Positions 36,501 through 45,774 of a stretch of 64,000 nucleotides of DNA are shown piece after piece (within the stretch, counting starts at the first letter, position 1; the number at the start of each line of letters is the position of its first letter). Both the position numbers and the translations under genes were made by a program. Source of the DNA: Helicobacteraceae bacterium (lineage in GTDB: Bacteria; Campylobacterota; Campylobacteria; Campylobacterales; Helicobacteraceae); assembly GCA_017508245.1 (NCBI GenBank), contig JAFVZI010000014.1:62001-126000 (forward strand). The letters are read 5' to 3'. The notes beneath the pieces were generated by a model that was given only the letters and a program-made list of their open reading frames with translations, ran no database searches and was not told the DNA's origin.

Positions 36501-36797
36501 ATGAAAAGAATTGTTTTTATTATTGTTTTTGCCTTGCTGATAACTGGTTGTAATAATAAAGAGCAGTTTGGTTTTACATCTAACAATTGCAATGAAGTTT
36601 ATAATAATTGTCTAAATAAATGTTTGCAAAGCGGTAAAACTAGAGTAGATTGTTTGGGCAGTTGTGATAAAAGCAGGGGAATGTGTAGAGCCGTAAAGAC
36701 GAAAGGTTGTATGCAAAATTGCAATAAAACATATGGGAAAAACACTGCAAGTAGTGAATCTTGCAAAAGAAGTTGTGCTAATAATACAAGCAATTAG
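36501..36797 (+). CDS. Cysteine-rich lipoprotein, unknown function
   Basis: The chain is 98 residues. A type II signal peptide ends in the lipobox LLITGC (Cys 17). The mature part of about 82 residues has ten more cysteines, eight of them in four C-x3-C pairs (CLNKC, CLGSC, CMQNC, CKRSC), plus many Asn and Lys. The pattern suggests a small disulfide-braced helical fold in the periplasm or on the outer membrane, which would need Dsb enzymes. It has its own promoter and is convergent with flgG (7-bp gap). I do not recognise a named family. Confidence 0.8.
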   Translation: MKRIVFIIVFALLITGCNNKEQFGFTSNNCNEVYNNCLNKCLQSGKTRVDCLGSCDKSRGMCRAVKTKGCMQNCNKTYGKNTASSESCKRSCANNTSN

Positions 36798-36804
36798 CCA
36801 AAGC

Positions 36805-37596
36805 TTATGCTCGCTTTAGCCCATTTATAGTTTGTAACATAGAATCTGCTGTTTGTATAGTTTTTGAATTTGCTTCATAAGCTCTTTGTCCAGTAATTAG
36901 ATCCGTCATTTCTTCTACTAATTTTACATTACTCATCTCAATAAAACCTTGCCTTAGCATACCAAAACCTTCATTTCCCGGAATTCCATTTATTGGCTCA
37001 CCAGAAGCATTTGTATTTATATATAGATTATCACCTAGTGAATGAAGACCTGCAGGATTTATAAAAATTGTTGTTTCTATTTGTCCAATTGTATTTAACT
37101 CTGTTGAATTGCTCTGCAAAACACTTACTGTTCCATCTATACCAATATTTATTTGCGTTGCATCTTCTGGTATCGTGATATTTGGCACCAATCTATAACC
37201 TTCGCTTGTTACTATATTGCCTTCATTATCAAGCTTAAATCCTCCACTTCTTGTATAAGCTATCGTTCCATCTGGCATTTCAATTTGAAAAAAGCCTCTT
37301 CCCATTATGGCTATATCTAGGTTGTTTTCTGTTTCTTTTGGATTACCTTGTGAAAAATGCTTAGCAATAGCTAGCGGTCTTACTCCAAGTCCAAGCTCAA
37401 TTCCTGTTGGTGCTATCGTAGTTTCAGAAGTTGAAGTTCCAGCATATTGCATAGTTTGATAAAATAAATCAGCAAATTCGGCTCTTTGTTTTTTGTAGCC
37501 TATAGTATTAACATTTGCTATGTTATTTGATGTCGTATCAACTTGTGTTTGCATACCTATCATACCAGTTGCTGCTGTGTGTAACGCTCTAATCAT
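36805..37596 (-). CDS. flgG: Flagellar distal rod protein FlgG
   Basis: FlgG is the distal rod subunit of the flagellar basal body, exported by the flagellar type III system. It has 263 residues, the usual FlgG length. The N-terminal rod motif is MIRALHTAATGMIGMQTQVDTTSNNIANVNTIGYKK. GRGFFQIEMPDGTIAYTRSGGFKLD lies in the middle, and the C-terminal helix ends ADSMLQTINGLKRA. It follows a second FlgF/FlgG-type gene by 10 bp and is under the same sigma54-type promoter. Confidence 0.95.
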   Translation of the reverse strand: MIRALHTAATGMIGMQTQVDTTSNNIANVNTIGYKKQRAEFADLFYQTMQYAGTSTSETTIAPTGIELGLGVRPLAIAKHFSQGNPKETENNLDIAIMGRGFFQIEMPDGTIAYTRSGGFKLDNEGNIVTSEGYRLVPNITIPEDATQINIGIDGTVSVLQSNSTELNTIGQIETTIFINPAGLHSLGDNLYINTNASGEPINGIPGNEGFGMLRQGFIEMSNVKLVEEMTDLITGQRAYEANSKTIQTADSMLQTINGLKRA

Positions 37597-37606
37597 TTAT
37601 TATCCT

Positions 37607-38443
37607 TTATGCTTTTTGTGCTAGTTTTGTTATTGCTTCAGTATTAAGGTCATCTTGATATGTTTTCATTACTTTTGAATACATATCTACTAATCTATTT
37701 GCACTGATTAATGCTGTCATTTCTTCTACTGGATTAATATTACATTTTTCAATAAATCCGCTCAAAATCACATTGCTATTATTTATATTTTGCCTTTCAT
37801 GTAATCTTTCAGCTGGTAATTCGTATAGATTATTACCTACTTTTTTTAGATATTTTGGATTGATAAAATTTACAACTGCTATTGCACCAATAGGTTCTGT
37901 TTCACCTACATCAGCTCTATTTAGCTCTCTTACATATATATTTCCATCTTTACTTACTTCTATATTGTTGCTTGATAGATTAATATTTATTGTGCCGCTT
38001 TCATCGATTCCAGCACTTGATAATACAAAATATCCTTGTTTTGTTACTAGGATTCCATCATTATTTAGACTAAATGCTCCATCTCTAGTATAACGCACGC
38101 CATTTGGTGTTTGTATAGCAAAGAAGGCATTTTGATTGCTAAGTGCTAAATCAAGTGGATTCTCAGTCCTATGAAAACTGCCTATACTCATATCGCTATA
38201 CTCTTCAACAACAATAGGCACTCTATTTAAAGTACGATTTAAAAACTTTGAAGATTCTCTTGTATGATTTTCTAGTGGAAGCTCCTGTTTTGTTTCTTCA
38301 TACAATCTCATAAAATCACCGATAACTACATCATCTCTTTTGAAAGCATTTGTATTCGCATTGGCTAGATTATTTGAAATAACATCAAGTCTGTTAAACT
38401 GCGTAACCATACCGCCTGTGGCATCGTAAAATCCATTTTGCAT
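37607..38443 (-). CDS. Proximal rod FlgF/FlgG-type protein (FlgG2)
   Basis: This FlgF/FlgG-family rod protein has 278 residues from the ATG at 38443, preceded by AAGGA; in-frame sequence upstream is promoter and leader. The N-terminus is MQNGFYDATGGMVTQFNRLDVISNNLANANTNAFKR, the middle has FFAIQTPNGVRYTRDGAFSLNNDG, and the C-terminus has NPVEEMTALISANRLVDMYSKVMKTYQD. In C. jejuni the neighbouring pair is called flgG2-flgG; functionally it corresponds to the proximal rod protein FlgF. Confidence 0.92.
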   Translation of the reverse strand: MQNGFYDATGGMVTQFNRLDVISNNLANANTNAFKRDDVVIGDFMRLYEETKQELPLENHTRESSKFLNRTLNRVPIVVEEYSDMSIGSFHRTENPLDLALSNQNAFFAIQTPNGVRYTRDGAFSLNNDGILVTKQGYFVLSSAGIDESGTININLSSNNIEVSKDGNIYVRELNRADVGETEPIGAIAVVNFINPKYLKKVGNNLYELPAERLHERQNINNSNVILSGFIEKCNINPVEEMTALISANRLVDMYSKVMKTYQDDLNTEAITKLAQKA

Positions 38444-38473
38444 AACAATCCTTAAAGTGATATAGACACCACG

Positions 38474-38491
38474 AAGCAAATTGCATTCCAA
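38474..38491 (-). promoter_or_regulatory. Sigma54 promoter of the flagellar rod genes
   Basis: On the minus strand TTGGAATGCAATTTGCTT has GG and GC exactly 12 bases apart and matches the Campylobacter/Helicobacter RpoN consensus (GGAA-N6-TTGCTT). The start would fall near 38464, about 20 bp before the ATG. RpoN/FlgR control of rod and hook genes is established in this group. Confidence 0.85.
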
Positions 38492-39461
38492 AATGATTTA
38501 TTTATGTAAACAATATCGTATAGAATCTGATTTGTCTATATAAATTAATAAGATAATCGTAATAGCGAAATGGGCAAAAGTTGGCTTGGTAATTAGAATG
38601 TGGATAGATGAAATTGACAAAATTGGATAAAAAGTATCTTTTCTATTCTCAAAATTATCACAATAAAAATCTTTTTATACAAATATTGACTGCAACATAA
38701 CAAATGTTTTTAATCGTAATTTTTATATTCTCAATATCAATGATATTTTATGGAAACATCATTTTGCATTTTCAAAATCGTTGATAATACAGCTTTTGTT
38801 ATTGATGCATATATCAATAACATATTCAAATATTTAATGACAATAAATATCTATTCTATTTTTTAATTTATTTATATAAACTTTATAATTACAAATATCT
38901 TTCCCATAGAGCATAAAAACTATAATACTCACTACTTCCTAGCATAACTACTAACATTTAAGTATCAAAAAGATTTATTAGAATCTAGAATCTTGTTTTG
39001 AATTTTATGCACATTATAAAATAAGCTAGACAGGAAATTATCGCTGGTTTGGTATCAATTATTTATTTTACAGCAAGTCAGTTAAATCAAAAAATTAAAA
39101 ACATTCCTATATTTATTTTTTCAAATATTATGATTTTTTATTATCAAGAAATGTTTGTAAGCTAATTATTACAATTTGTTGTACTCTGCATCCTTTGTTT
39201 ATGAAAATCTATCATCATCTTTAAAGGCATAAAGATGTGATGCATTATTTCTATCGCAAACTACCAATAATCCGCTCGCCTACTTTTACCTAAGTTTATT
39301 TTTGAATCTCTATTGATTTTGTCTTTTAACCTCAATAGCCCTAATCTCTATCATTCTACTTTAAGATTCTACAGAATTTGTAATATTTAAGCCTTGTCAT
39401 CTTTATAAAGCAACTACGATGCTATGATTAATGTGCTTTTTCACCTAGATTATTGCATTTT
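38492..39461. other. About 970 bp without a recognisable gene
   Basis: This is a very AT-rich gap between the rod-gene promoter and recR, full of stops in all frames. Minus-strand fragments such as ASGLLVVCDRNNASHLYAFKDDD look protein-like but stay unidentified. The length suggests a decayed gene. No tRNA, repeat array or IS end was seen. Confidence 0.4.
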
Positions 39462-40031
39462 TTAGATTTTAATCCTAGATTCCAATGCCCGAGTCAAAGA
39501 GAGCTTATCTATATTGTCCAAACCAACACCTGTTGGCACACCCTGTGCAATTTTGGAAAACTTAATATTTTCATATTTTAGGTGGTCTTCTATATATAAA
39601 ATCATAGCATCACTTGCAAGAGATGGGCTAAAAGCAAATATGATTTCTCTAATATCATAAAGTTTTATATTTGCGATCATATTTTTAAAATCTATATTAT
39701 CCAACTCCTCTATAACCAGATAGAATCCATCAAATATATTTGCTTCTTCAATCACTAATATATCTTTTGGATTCCCGACTATGCATAATATTCCACGATA
39801 AAGGCGACTTTCATCGCTACAAATATTACAAAGACTACTTTGGCTTATGCCACCACAAATATCGCATTTTTGGATATTATTTGCAGCATCTTCTATGCAA
39901 TGTGCTAGATTGAGTGCAAGTATTTTATTTTCTATTGCAAGTGTATATGCAATTTTTAAGGCAGATTTTTTACCGATACTTGGAATCTGCTCTAATTGCT
40001 CAATTAATAATTCAAACTTATCTTTTTTCAT
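39462..40031 (-). CDS. recR: Recombination protein RecR
   Basis: RecR works with RecF/RecO to load RecA on gapped DNA. The chain is 189 residues. The N-terminal helix-hairpin-helix IPSIGKKSALKIAY leads into the zinc finger CDICGGISQSSLCNIC (about 57-72). A Toprim domain follows (ILCIVGNPKDILVIEEANIFDGFYLVI), and the C-terminal Walker-like region has AQGVPTGVGLDNIDKLSL. It is slightly short compared with about 195-200 in other phyla, normal for Helicobacter. It is flanked by the dead pfl locus. Confidence 0.95.
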   Translation of the reverse strand: MKKDKFELLIEQLEQIPSIGKKSALKIAYTLAIENKILALNLAHCIEDAANNIQKCDICGGISQSSLCNICSDESRLYRGILCIVGNPKDILVIEEANIFDGFYLVIEELDNIDFKNMIANIKLYDIREIIFAFSPSLASDAMILYIEDHLKYENIKFSKIAQGVPTGVGLDNIDKLSLTRALESRIKI

Positions 40032-40056
40032 TGATAAATTTTAACATAAATAAAAA

Positions 40057-40817
40057 TTATAATGGAATATTGTATTGTTTTAATATATTTTGTGCCTCAA
40101 TTATTTCATCATTTGTCGGCACTCTTACATTTTCTAGTTTGTATGGAATTTGTAATTCTTTATATTTATAACTACCTAATTGATGGAATGGCACTAGCTG
40201 CACTTTTTGAATACAAGAATATTTATTTAATAACTCGCCTAATTTATGTATTTTGTCTATGCTTAAGGTGTATCCCGGAACACAAACATATCTTATCCAC
40301 ACGCATTTATTAATACTTTCTGTATATTCCAAAACCTTGAGTGTATTTTGATTGCTATATTCAGTCAAAGAAATGCAATCATCTTCATCAACTTCTTTTA
40401 CATCAAGCAACAACATATTCGCTTTATCTATGCACTTTTTTGAATGTTTCAATCAATAAAACCATTTGTATCAATAGCTGTGTGGAATCCTAAAATCTCG
40501 AGTGCTTGAAGCAATGAGTATAAAAATTTGTGCTGAAGCAAGGGCTCGCCACCTGATATAGTTACGCCTCCATTTTTGTAGAATTTCTTATAAGCAAGTA
40601 TATTTTTTAGTATATTTTTTACACTTATTTCTATACCACCGTGTGGATTCTACGAATCCGGATTATGGCAATAAAGACACATTAAATAACAACCTTGCAA
40701 AAATAATACAAATCTAATACCCGGTCCATCAACTGCACCAAATGTATCAATTGAATGGACCCTGTCTTTTATCTTTCTATAATTATTCAGAATCTCTTCT
40801 TTATTTATTTTTGCCAT
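40057..40817 (-). pseudogene. pflA: Pyruvate formate-lyase activating enzyme, disrupted
   Basis: This radical-SAM activase would install the glycyl radical on PflB. The start [36 protein letters not shown] and the cluster motif [11 protein letters not shown] are intact. A TAG (40650-40652) then stands where the family has Trp (HNPDS-stop-NPHGG). Further on, after GFHTAIDTNGFID, the frame is lost near 40452 and continues in another frame as a 131-residue C-terminal piece (DVKEVDEDDCIS...PFHQLGSYKYKELQIPY). With one nonsense and one frameshift it should be inactive. It lies 14 bp after pflB. Confidence 0.93.
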
Positions 40818-40831
40818 TTAGACCTAAGATT

Positions 40832-43043
40832 CTACATTCTTTGATGGAATGTGCGAGATATAACATCTTCTTGTTGTTCTCGTGTCAATTTAATAAAATT
40901 AACAGCATACCCACTTACACGAATAGTAAGCTGTGGATATTTTTATGGATAAATCATAGCATCTTCCAATATTTCTTTTTGCAACACATTTACATTTAGA
41001 TGATATCCACCATCACTAAAATACCCATCCATTAGCTGGACTAGATTTTGTCTTTGAGATTTATCATCACTACAAATTGCACTTGGGATAATGGAAAATG
41101 TATTAGAGATTCCATCTTGAGAATATTTAAATGGTATCTTTGCAACAGAGCAGAAACTAGCCACACAACCACTACTATCTCTTCCGTGCATAGGATTAGC
41201 ACCCGGAGCAAATGGCTCACCTGCTTTTCTACCATCAGGAGTAGTGCCTGTTTTCTTTCCATATACGACATTTGAAGTGATAGTCAAAACGCTCATTGTA
41301 GAAGTAGAATCTCTATATGTATCGTGCAACGCCAATCTTTGAGAAAAGCTTTTTACTATATCAACTACAATATCATCAACTCTGTCATCATTATTTCCAT
41401 ATTTTGGATAATCACCTTCAACATCAAAATCAATAATCAATCCTTCTTTATTCCTAATTGGTTTCACTTTTGCATATTTGATATCCGATAGAGAATCTGC
41501 TATTACAAACAAGCCTGCTATACCGCCTGCCATAGTTCGATGTACATTTTCATCGTGCAATGCCATTTGTATTCTCTCATAGCAATTTATCGTGCATATA
41601 GTGAATTACATTTAGAGTGTTGATATACAACCTTGCAAGCCAATCAAAAATAATATCAAGTTTTTCTATTACTTCATCATAATTTAGATATTCACCTTGC
41701 AAAGGTGCTATATTTGGTCCAACTTGAAGTCCTAATTTTTCATCTTTACCTTCATTTATTGCATACAACAATACTTTTGCTAGATTGCACCTAGCACTAA
41801 AAACTGCATTTATTTACCAAGTCTCATTGGAGATACACAACACGCTATACCATAATCATCTCCAAATTCTTCAAGCATAATTTCATCACTTTCATATTGC
41901 ACTGATGATGTTTGTATGCTTATTTCTGCACAGAACTCTTTAAAGTTATCAAGAAGACGATGATTCCAAAGTATCGTTATATTTGGCTCAGGGGCTGGGC
42001 ATAGATTTCTTAAAGTATGCAAGAATCTAAACGACATTTTTGCAACCAAATGCCTGCCATCTAAGCACATACCACCAATACATTCAGTTACTCAAGTAGG
42101 GTCGCCAGAGAAAAGCTCATCATATTCTGGAGTTCTAAGGAATCTAATCATTCTAAGTTTCATTGCAAAATGATCAACCATTTCTTGAATCTCTTCCTCG
42201 CTGTATTTCCCACTCTCTAAGTCTCTTTGAGCATAAACATCCAAAAATATAGAGATTCTACCAATACTCATCGCTGCACCATTTTGCCCTTTTGTGGCAG
42301 CAAGATAAGCAAAATAAAGCCATTGTATCGCTTCTTTGACGTCATTTGCAGGCTGCGATATGTCAATCGCTTTTAATTCATTTAAAGAACGAATTTGCTC
42401 TGATATTTCCTCTCTTGCTCTGATGGTATCAGAATCCATTACATCTGGAAACATCTTTTTCTTTGCTTTGATTTTTTCCTCTATTAATTTATCAACACCA
42501 TACAAAGGAACACGTCTATAATCTCCTATAATCCTACATCTTCCATAGGCATCTGGAAGTCCTGTAATGATTGCTACTTTTCTTGCTAGAAGCATTTCAT
42601 CGGTATAAGCATCAAAAACGCCATCATTATGAGTTTTGCGATATTTAAATACATTTGCCACATTTGGGTCTTCTTTTTTTGTCATAAGCATTCAATGAAT
42701 TTGATACCATTCTATAGCCACCAAATGGCATAATTGAGCGTTTCAATGGCTCATCTGTTTGAATACCAACTATAGTTTCTAAATCCATGTCTATACATCC
42801 GGGTTTGTGTGATGTGATAGTAGAAATAATATATGTGCTTACATCATACACACCGCCTCTTTGGCGTTCTATTTTCATCAAATCACACACTTTTTCCCAT
42901 AACTTAATAGTTTTTTTAGCAGGAGAAGTCAAAAAACTACCATCATAATAAGGAGTATAATTTTTTACAATAAAATCTCTGACATTTATTTCATCTTCCC
43001 ATAAACCGCTCTCAAAGTTGTAAAACTTGCTTGTATCGCTCAT
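40832..43043 (-). pseudogene. pflB: Pyruvate formate-lyase, multiply disrupted
   Basis: The original protein was about 737 residues and can be followed end to end through at least six lesions. There is a frameshift in an A7 run near 42675 (after NSLNAYD). A TGA stands for Trp at 42092-42094 (FSGDPT-stop-VTE). A TAA follows at 41810-41812 (MRLGK-stop-MQF), then a frameshift at a T5 run (41799-41803). A 2-base loss lies near 41585 (MHDK), and a TAA at 40943-40945 (MIYP-stop-KYPQ) just before the glycyl-radical site RVSGYAVNF. In intact form it would cleave pyruvate to acetyl-CoA and formate. Confidence 0.95.
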
Positions 43044-43199
43044 TATCAATCATTTCAAACATGGAATATTAAAGTTACTAAAACTTGCACTTTTGTTATG
43101 AGATAACAATATAGATATAGGTTTGAGAAAAATCAAAATTTACCATAGTATTCAAAGAAAATTTGATTATCACAAAATATTCATACAATTTATAAAAAT

Positions 43200-44366
43200 T
43201 TATTTAATCATATGTGATACAAACTTTGCGTAATTATCCATTATGCCACCACCTTTGCGAAATCCTAACCCACAGCTTTCATACGCAAAAAATACATTTG
43301 GTTGATAATATAGTCCATTATGTGAATTCAACTCATAAAATTCTTGATATATACTTTTATAATTGCCATATTCACCATCTCTTTGCTCTAAAATTCTATT
43401 AGAATCTAAAATATCAATATTTGCACCTTCCCTGCCAAATGAGACCTTTTTAACCTGCTTTTTATTTAGTGGCTCAAATGAACTCTCAAGCAATAATGGG
43501 TGATTTGGAAACAAATCCCACAGAATCTTTAGCATTCTTTTACTTTGGAATAAAAGTGTATAAGCCGGATTTAAAAATATAGTATTTTTATTTTTCATCA
43601 TATTATTGATGATTAATGCTAATTCTGGCTCATCTATGCTAATAATCTCCCAAGGCAATAATTTAAATAAAAATTGATATCTAGCACCATCAAATGAAAC
43701 GCCTTGAGATTCATTAAAATTCACCTCATCAATGTAGCAAAATTCACTTACAAAACCAGCTTCTTTTGCACACTGCATCAAGAATCTTGTAGTTCTTTCT
43801 TCTTCTATATTTCCCCTAATACTAGAAAATAAAATTCCCCAATCCTCATACAATTCATCAAATCTGCTTACATCATCACCAAGAGTAATCATTCGCTTAA
43901 AATTATCTCTAATTGAATCAAATATGTTATTAAACTGCTTTTCTTCATTTAATCCATTATATTTCAGTAAAACCCATTGAATCAACGCACTCTCATACAA
44001 AAGTGTCGGAGTATCAGCATTAAATTCTAATAACTTAATTTGCTTTCCATCAAGCCCGCCTGCAAAGTCAAATCTACCATAAATATGCCAATGCACCTCA
44101 TTTTCCCAACTTTGTTTTATCGTATCAATTAAGGTCGTAGGAATATCTAGTTCAAAAAATAAATTGTTTTTTATTACATATTCACCAGCTTCGATAAACA
44201 TATCATAAAGCTCATTTCCTGCATCATAAAAGGCATCGGCTTCACCTTGTGTAATTTCTATTACTTCATTTGATATATAATTAGACTTATCTAAATCAGT
44301 ATGCCACTCTAGCCCAATTTCTTCTAGAATCTCATTTGTTATAGGTTTTAATTCTATAATCTTCAT
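43200..44366 (-). CDS. Glutathionylspermidine synthase-like ATP-grasp protein
   Basis: The chain is 388 residues, matching the length of the stand-alone C-terminal synthetase domain (GSP_synth family, YgiC/YjfC type). Recognisable segments are HWHIYGRFDFAGGLDGKQIKLLEFNADTPTLLYESALIQW, LLPWEIISIDEP and a C-terminal glycine-rich GLGFRKGGGIMDN. The amidase half of true glutathionylspermidine synthetase is absent, so the substrate is probably a different peptide or amine. It overlaps nothing but abuts kdsB (stop and start adjacent), so co-transcription is likely. Confidence 0.88.
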   Translation of the reverse strand: MKIIELKPITNEILEEIGLEWHTDLDKSNYISNEVIEITQGEADAFYDAGNELYDMFIEAGEYVIKNNLFFELDIPTTLIDTIKQSWENEVHWHIYGRFDFAGGLDGKQIKLLEFNADTPTLLYESALIQWVLLKYNGLNEEKQFNNIFDSIRDNFKRMITLGDDVSRFDELYEDWGILFSSIRGNIEEERTTRFLMQCAKEAGFVSEFCYIDEVNFNESQGVSFDGARYQFLFKLLPWEIISIDEPELALIINNMMKNKNTIFLNPAYTLLFQSKRMLKILWDLFPNHPLLLESSFEPLNKKQVKKVSFGREGANIDILDSNRILEQRDGEYGNYKSIYQEFYELNSHNGLYYQPNVFFAYESCGLGFRKGGGIMDNYAKFVSHMIK

Positions 44367-45089
44367 TTACTTAGCTCCTATTAATTTTAGTGCATTTTCA
44401 TAATCAATCTTTGTATCAATTCCTATAGACTTTGTCTCAACCTTTATCATCAATATTTTTTTACCATACCAAAGTACTCTAAGCTGCTCTAATTTTTCTA
44501 CATCTTCTATTTGTGATTTAGAAAAATTACAAAATTCACTCAAGCTTTTAGCACTAAATGCGTAGATTCCAATGTGTCCAAAATATGAAACCTCTACATT
44601 ATCTCTATTATATGGAATCTTGCTTCTTGAAAAATATAATGCAAAATTATCATTATCAAGAACAACTTTTACTAGATTTGAATCATCTGCGTTAGTAGAA
44701 TCTATTTCTTTATAACAACTAACCATAAAAGCAGATTTGGTGCGTATTGCATCATTCATCGATTGCTTTAGATTTTCTATAATGCTGGATTCTATAAATG
44801 GCTCATCACCTTGCAAATTAACTACTACTTCATCATCATCTAATTTCAATTTTTCCGCTGCTTCTGCACATCTATCCGTCCCGCTTGTATGCTCTTTTGA
44901 TGTCAAAATACAATCAATATTGTGCTTTTTACAAATATCTACTATCTCTTCACTATCACAGGCTACAATCGTAGAATCTATTTCTCTTGCAATATTTGCA
45001 GTGCGAATGATAATTGGGATTCCACCAAGTGGCAATAGAAGCTTATTTGGTAATCGTGTCGAATGGAGTCTTGCAGGAATAATTATCAT
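44367..45089 (-). CDS. kdsB: 3-deoxy-manno-octulosonate cytidylyltransferase
   Basis: KdsB activates Kdo as CMP-Kdo for lipopolysaccharide inner core synthesis. The chain is 240 residues. The nucleotide-binding N-terminus is IIIPARLHSTRLPNKLLLPLGG, the middle has VVNLQGDEPFIESSII, and YFSRSKIPY and HIGIYAFSAKSLSEFC follow, with a closing GIDTKIDYENAL. All are standard KdsB motifs. It is located between the MsrQ-like gene and the ATP-grasp gene on one strand. Confidence 0.95.
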   Translation of the reverse strand: MIIIPARLHSTRLPNKLLLPLGGIPIIIRTANIAREIDSTIVACDSEEIVDICKKHNIDCILTSKEHTSGTDRCAEAAEKLKLDDDEVVVNLQGDEPFIESSIIENLKQSMNDAIRTKSAFMVSCYKEIDSTNADDSNLVKVVLDNDNFALYFSRSKIPYNRDNVEVSYFGHIGIYAFSAKSLSEFCNFSKSQIEDVEKLEQLRVLWYGKKILMIKVETKSIGIDTKIDYENALKLIGAK

Positions 45090-45098
45090 TTATATCTC

Positions 45099-45638
45099 CT
45101 AACTATTTTTATAAATCTTTATACACACTAAAGTGAATAAAATGGCAAATACAATAACGGCATGAAGCGATATAACTTTTGTTGAAAATAAATAATGAAT
45201 AGCTCCAAACAAACTAAATGGAAGGATTAAAGGTGAAATCTTAAAAAATATTTTTTTATAAAAAAAACTCGTAACAAACATAAAAAACATCAATGTAAAT
45301 AATAAAAATCCAAGCAAAATATAACGTCTTTGTAATATTTCAGAAATAAGATTGCTAGTACTAAATGCATATAAAAGAATATGTAATAGTGCAAACAAAA
45401 ATGAGCTAATACCAATTTCTTTTTTATATTTACTGATGATGGATAAAAGTGGAATCTTGACAAAATATTTGGATAATAGCATTAATGTCAATAACCAAAT
45501 AGATATTCGCCCAAAGATATGTAAAACTTCTGTGCTAAATTCAACCCCAAAATAACCTATGAATACACCGATTATTACAAATACTAATGGAGATACAAAC
45601 AAAATAATATACGGAAAAACTTTTTTACTAAACATCAC
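45099..45638 (-). CDS. MsrQ-like haem-binding membrane protein (YedZ family)
   Basis: The chain is 179 residues with five to six transmembrane segments of the ferric-reductase-like fold. Candidate haem-ligand histidines are in LHIFGRISIWLL, SFLFALLHILLYAF and SLFGAIHYLFSTK. MsrQ passes electrons from the quinone pool to the periplasmic methionine sulfoxide reductase MsrP. No msrP gene is adjacent, so the partner must be elsewhere or the protein serves another reductase. It is the first gene of a three-gene minus-strand unit with kdsB. Confidence 0.8.
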   Translation of the reverse strand: MMFSKKVFPYIILFVSPLVFVIIGVFIGYFGVEFSTEVLHIFGRISIWLLTLMLLSKYFVKIPLLSIISKYKKEIGISSFLFALLHILLYAFSTSNLISEILQRRYILLGFLLFTLMFFMFVTSFFYKKIFFKISPLILPFSLFGAIHYLFSTKVISLHAVIVFAILFTLVCIKIYKNS

Positions 45639-45713
45639 AAAATCCTAATCTAAATAAATATCGAATAATATTATAATCAATATTTATGTTATCAAGTTTT
45701 ATTTTAGTTAAGG

Positions 45714-45719
45714 TATAAT
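45714..45719 (+). promoter_or_regulatory. -10 box of the CBS-domain gene
   Basis: TATAAT in AAGGTATAATCC lies about 55 bp before the TTG start at 45775. No good -35 box is present. A divergent -10-like sequence for the MsrQ gene occurs at 45668-45673 on the other strand. Confidence 0.5.
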
Positions 45720-45774
45720 CCAAACTTCATCAAATTTTATAAATGCTATTTTATAGCACAAAGGATTTTTTACT

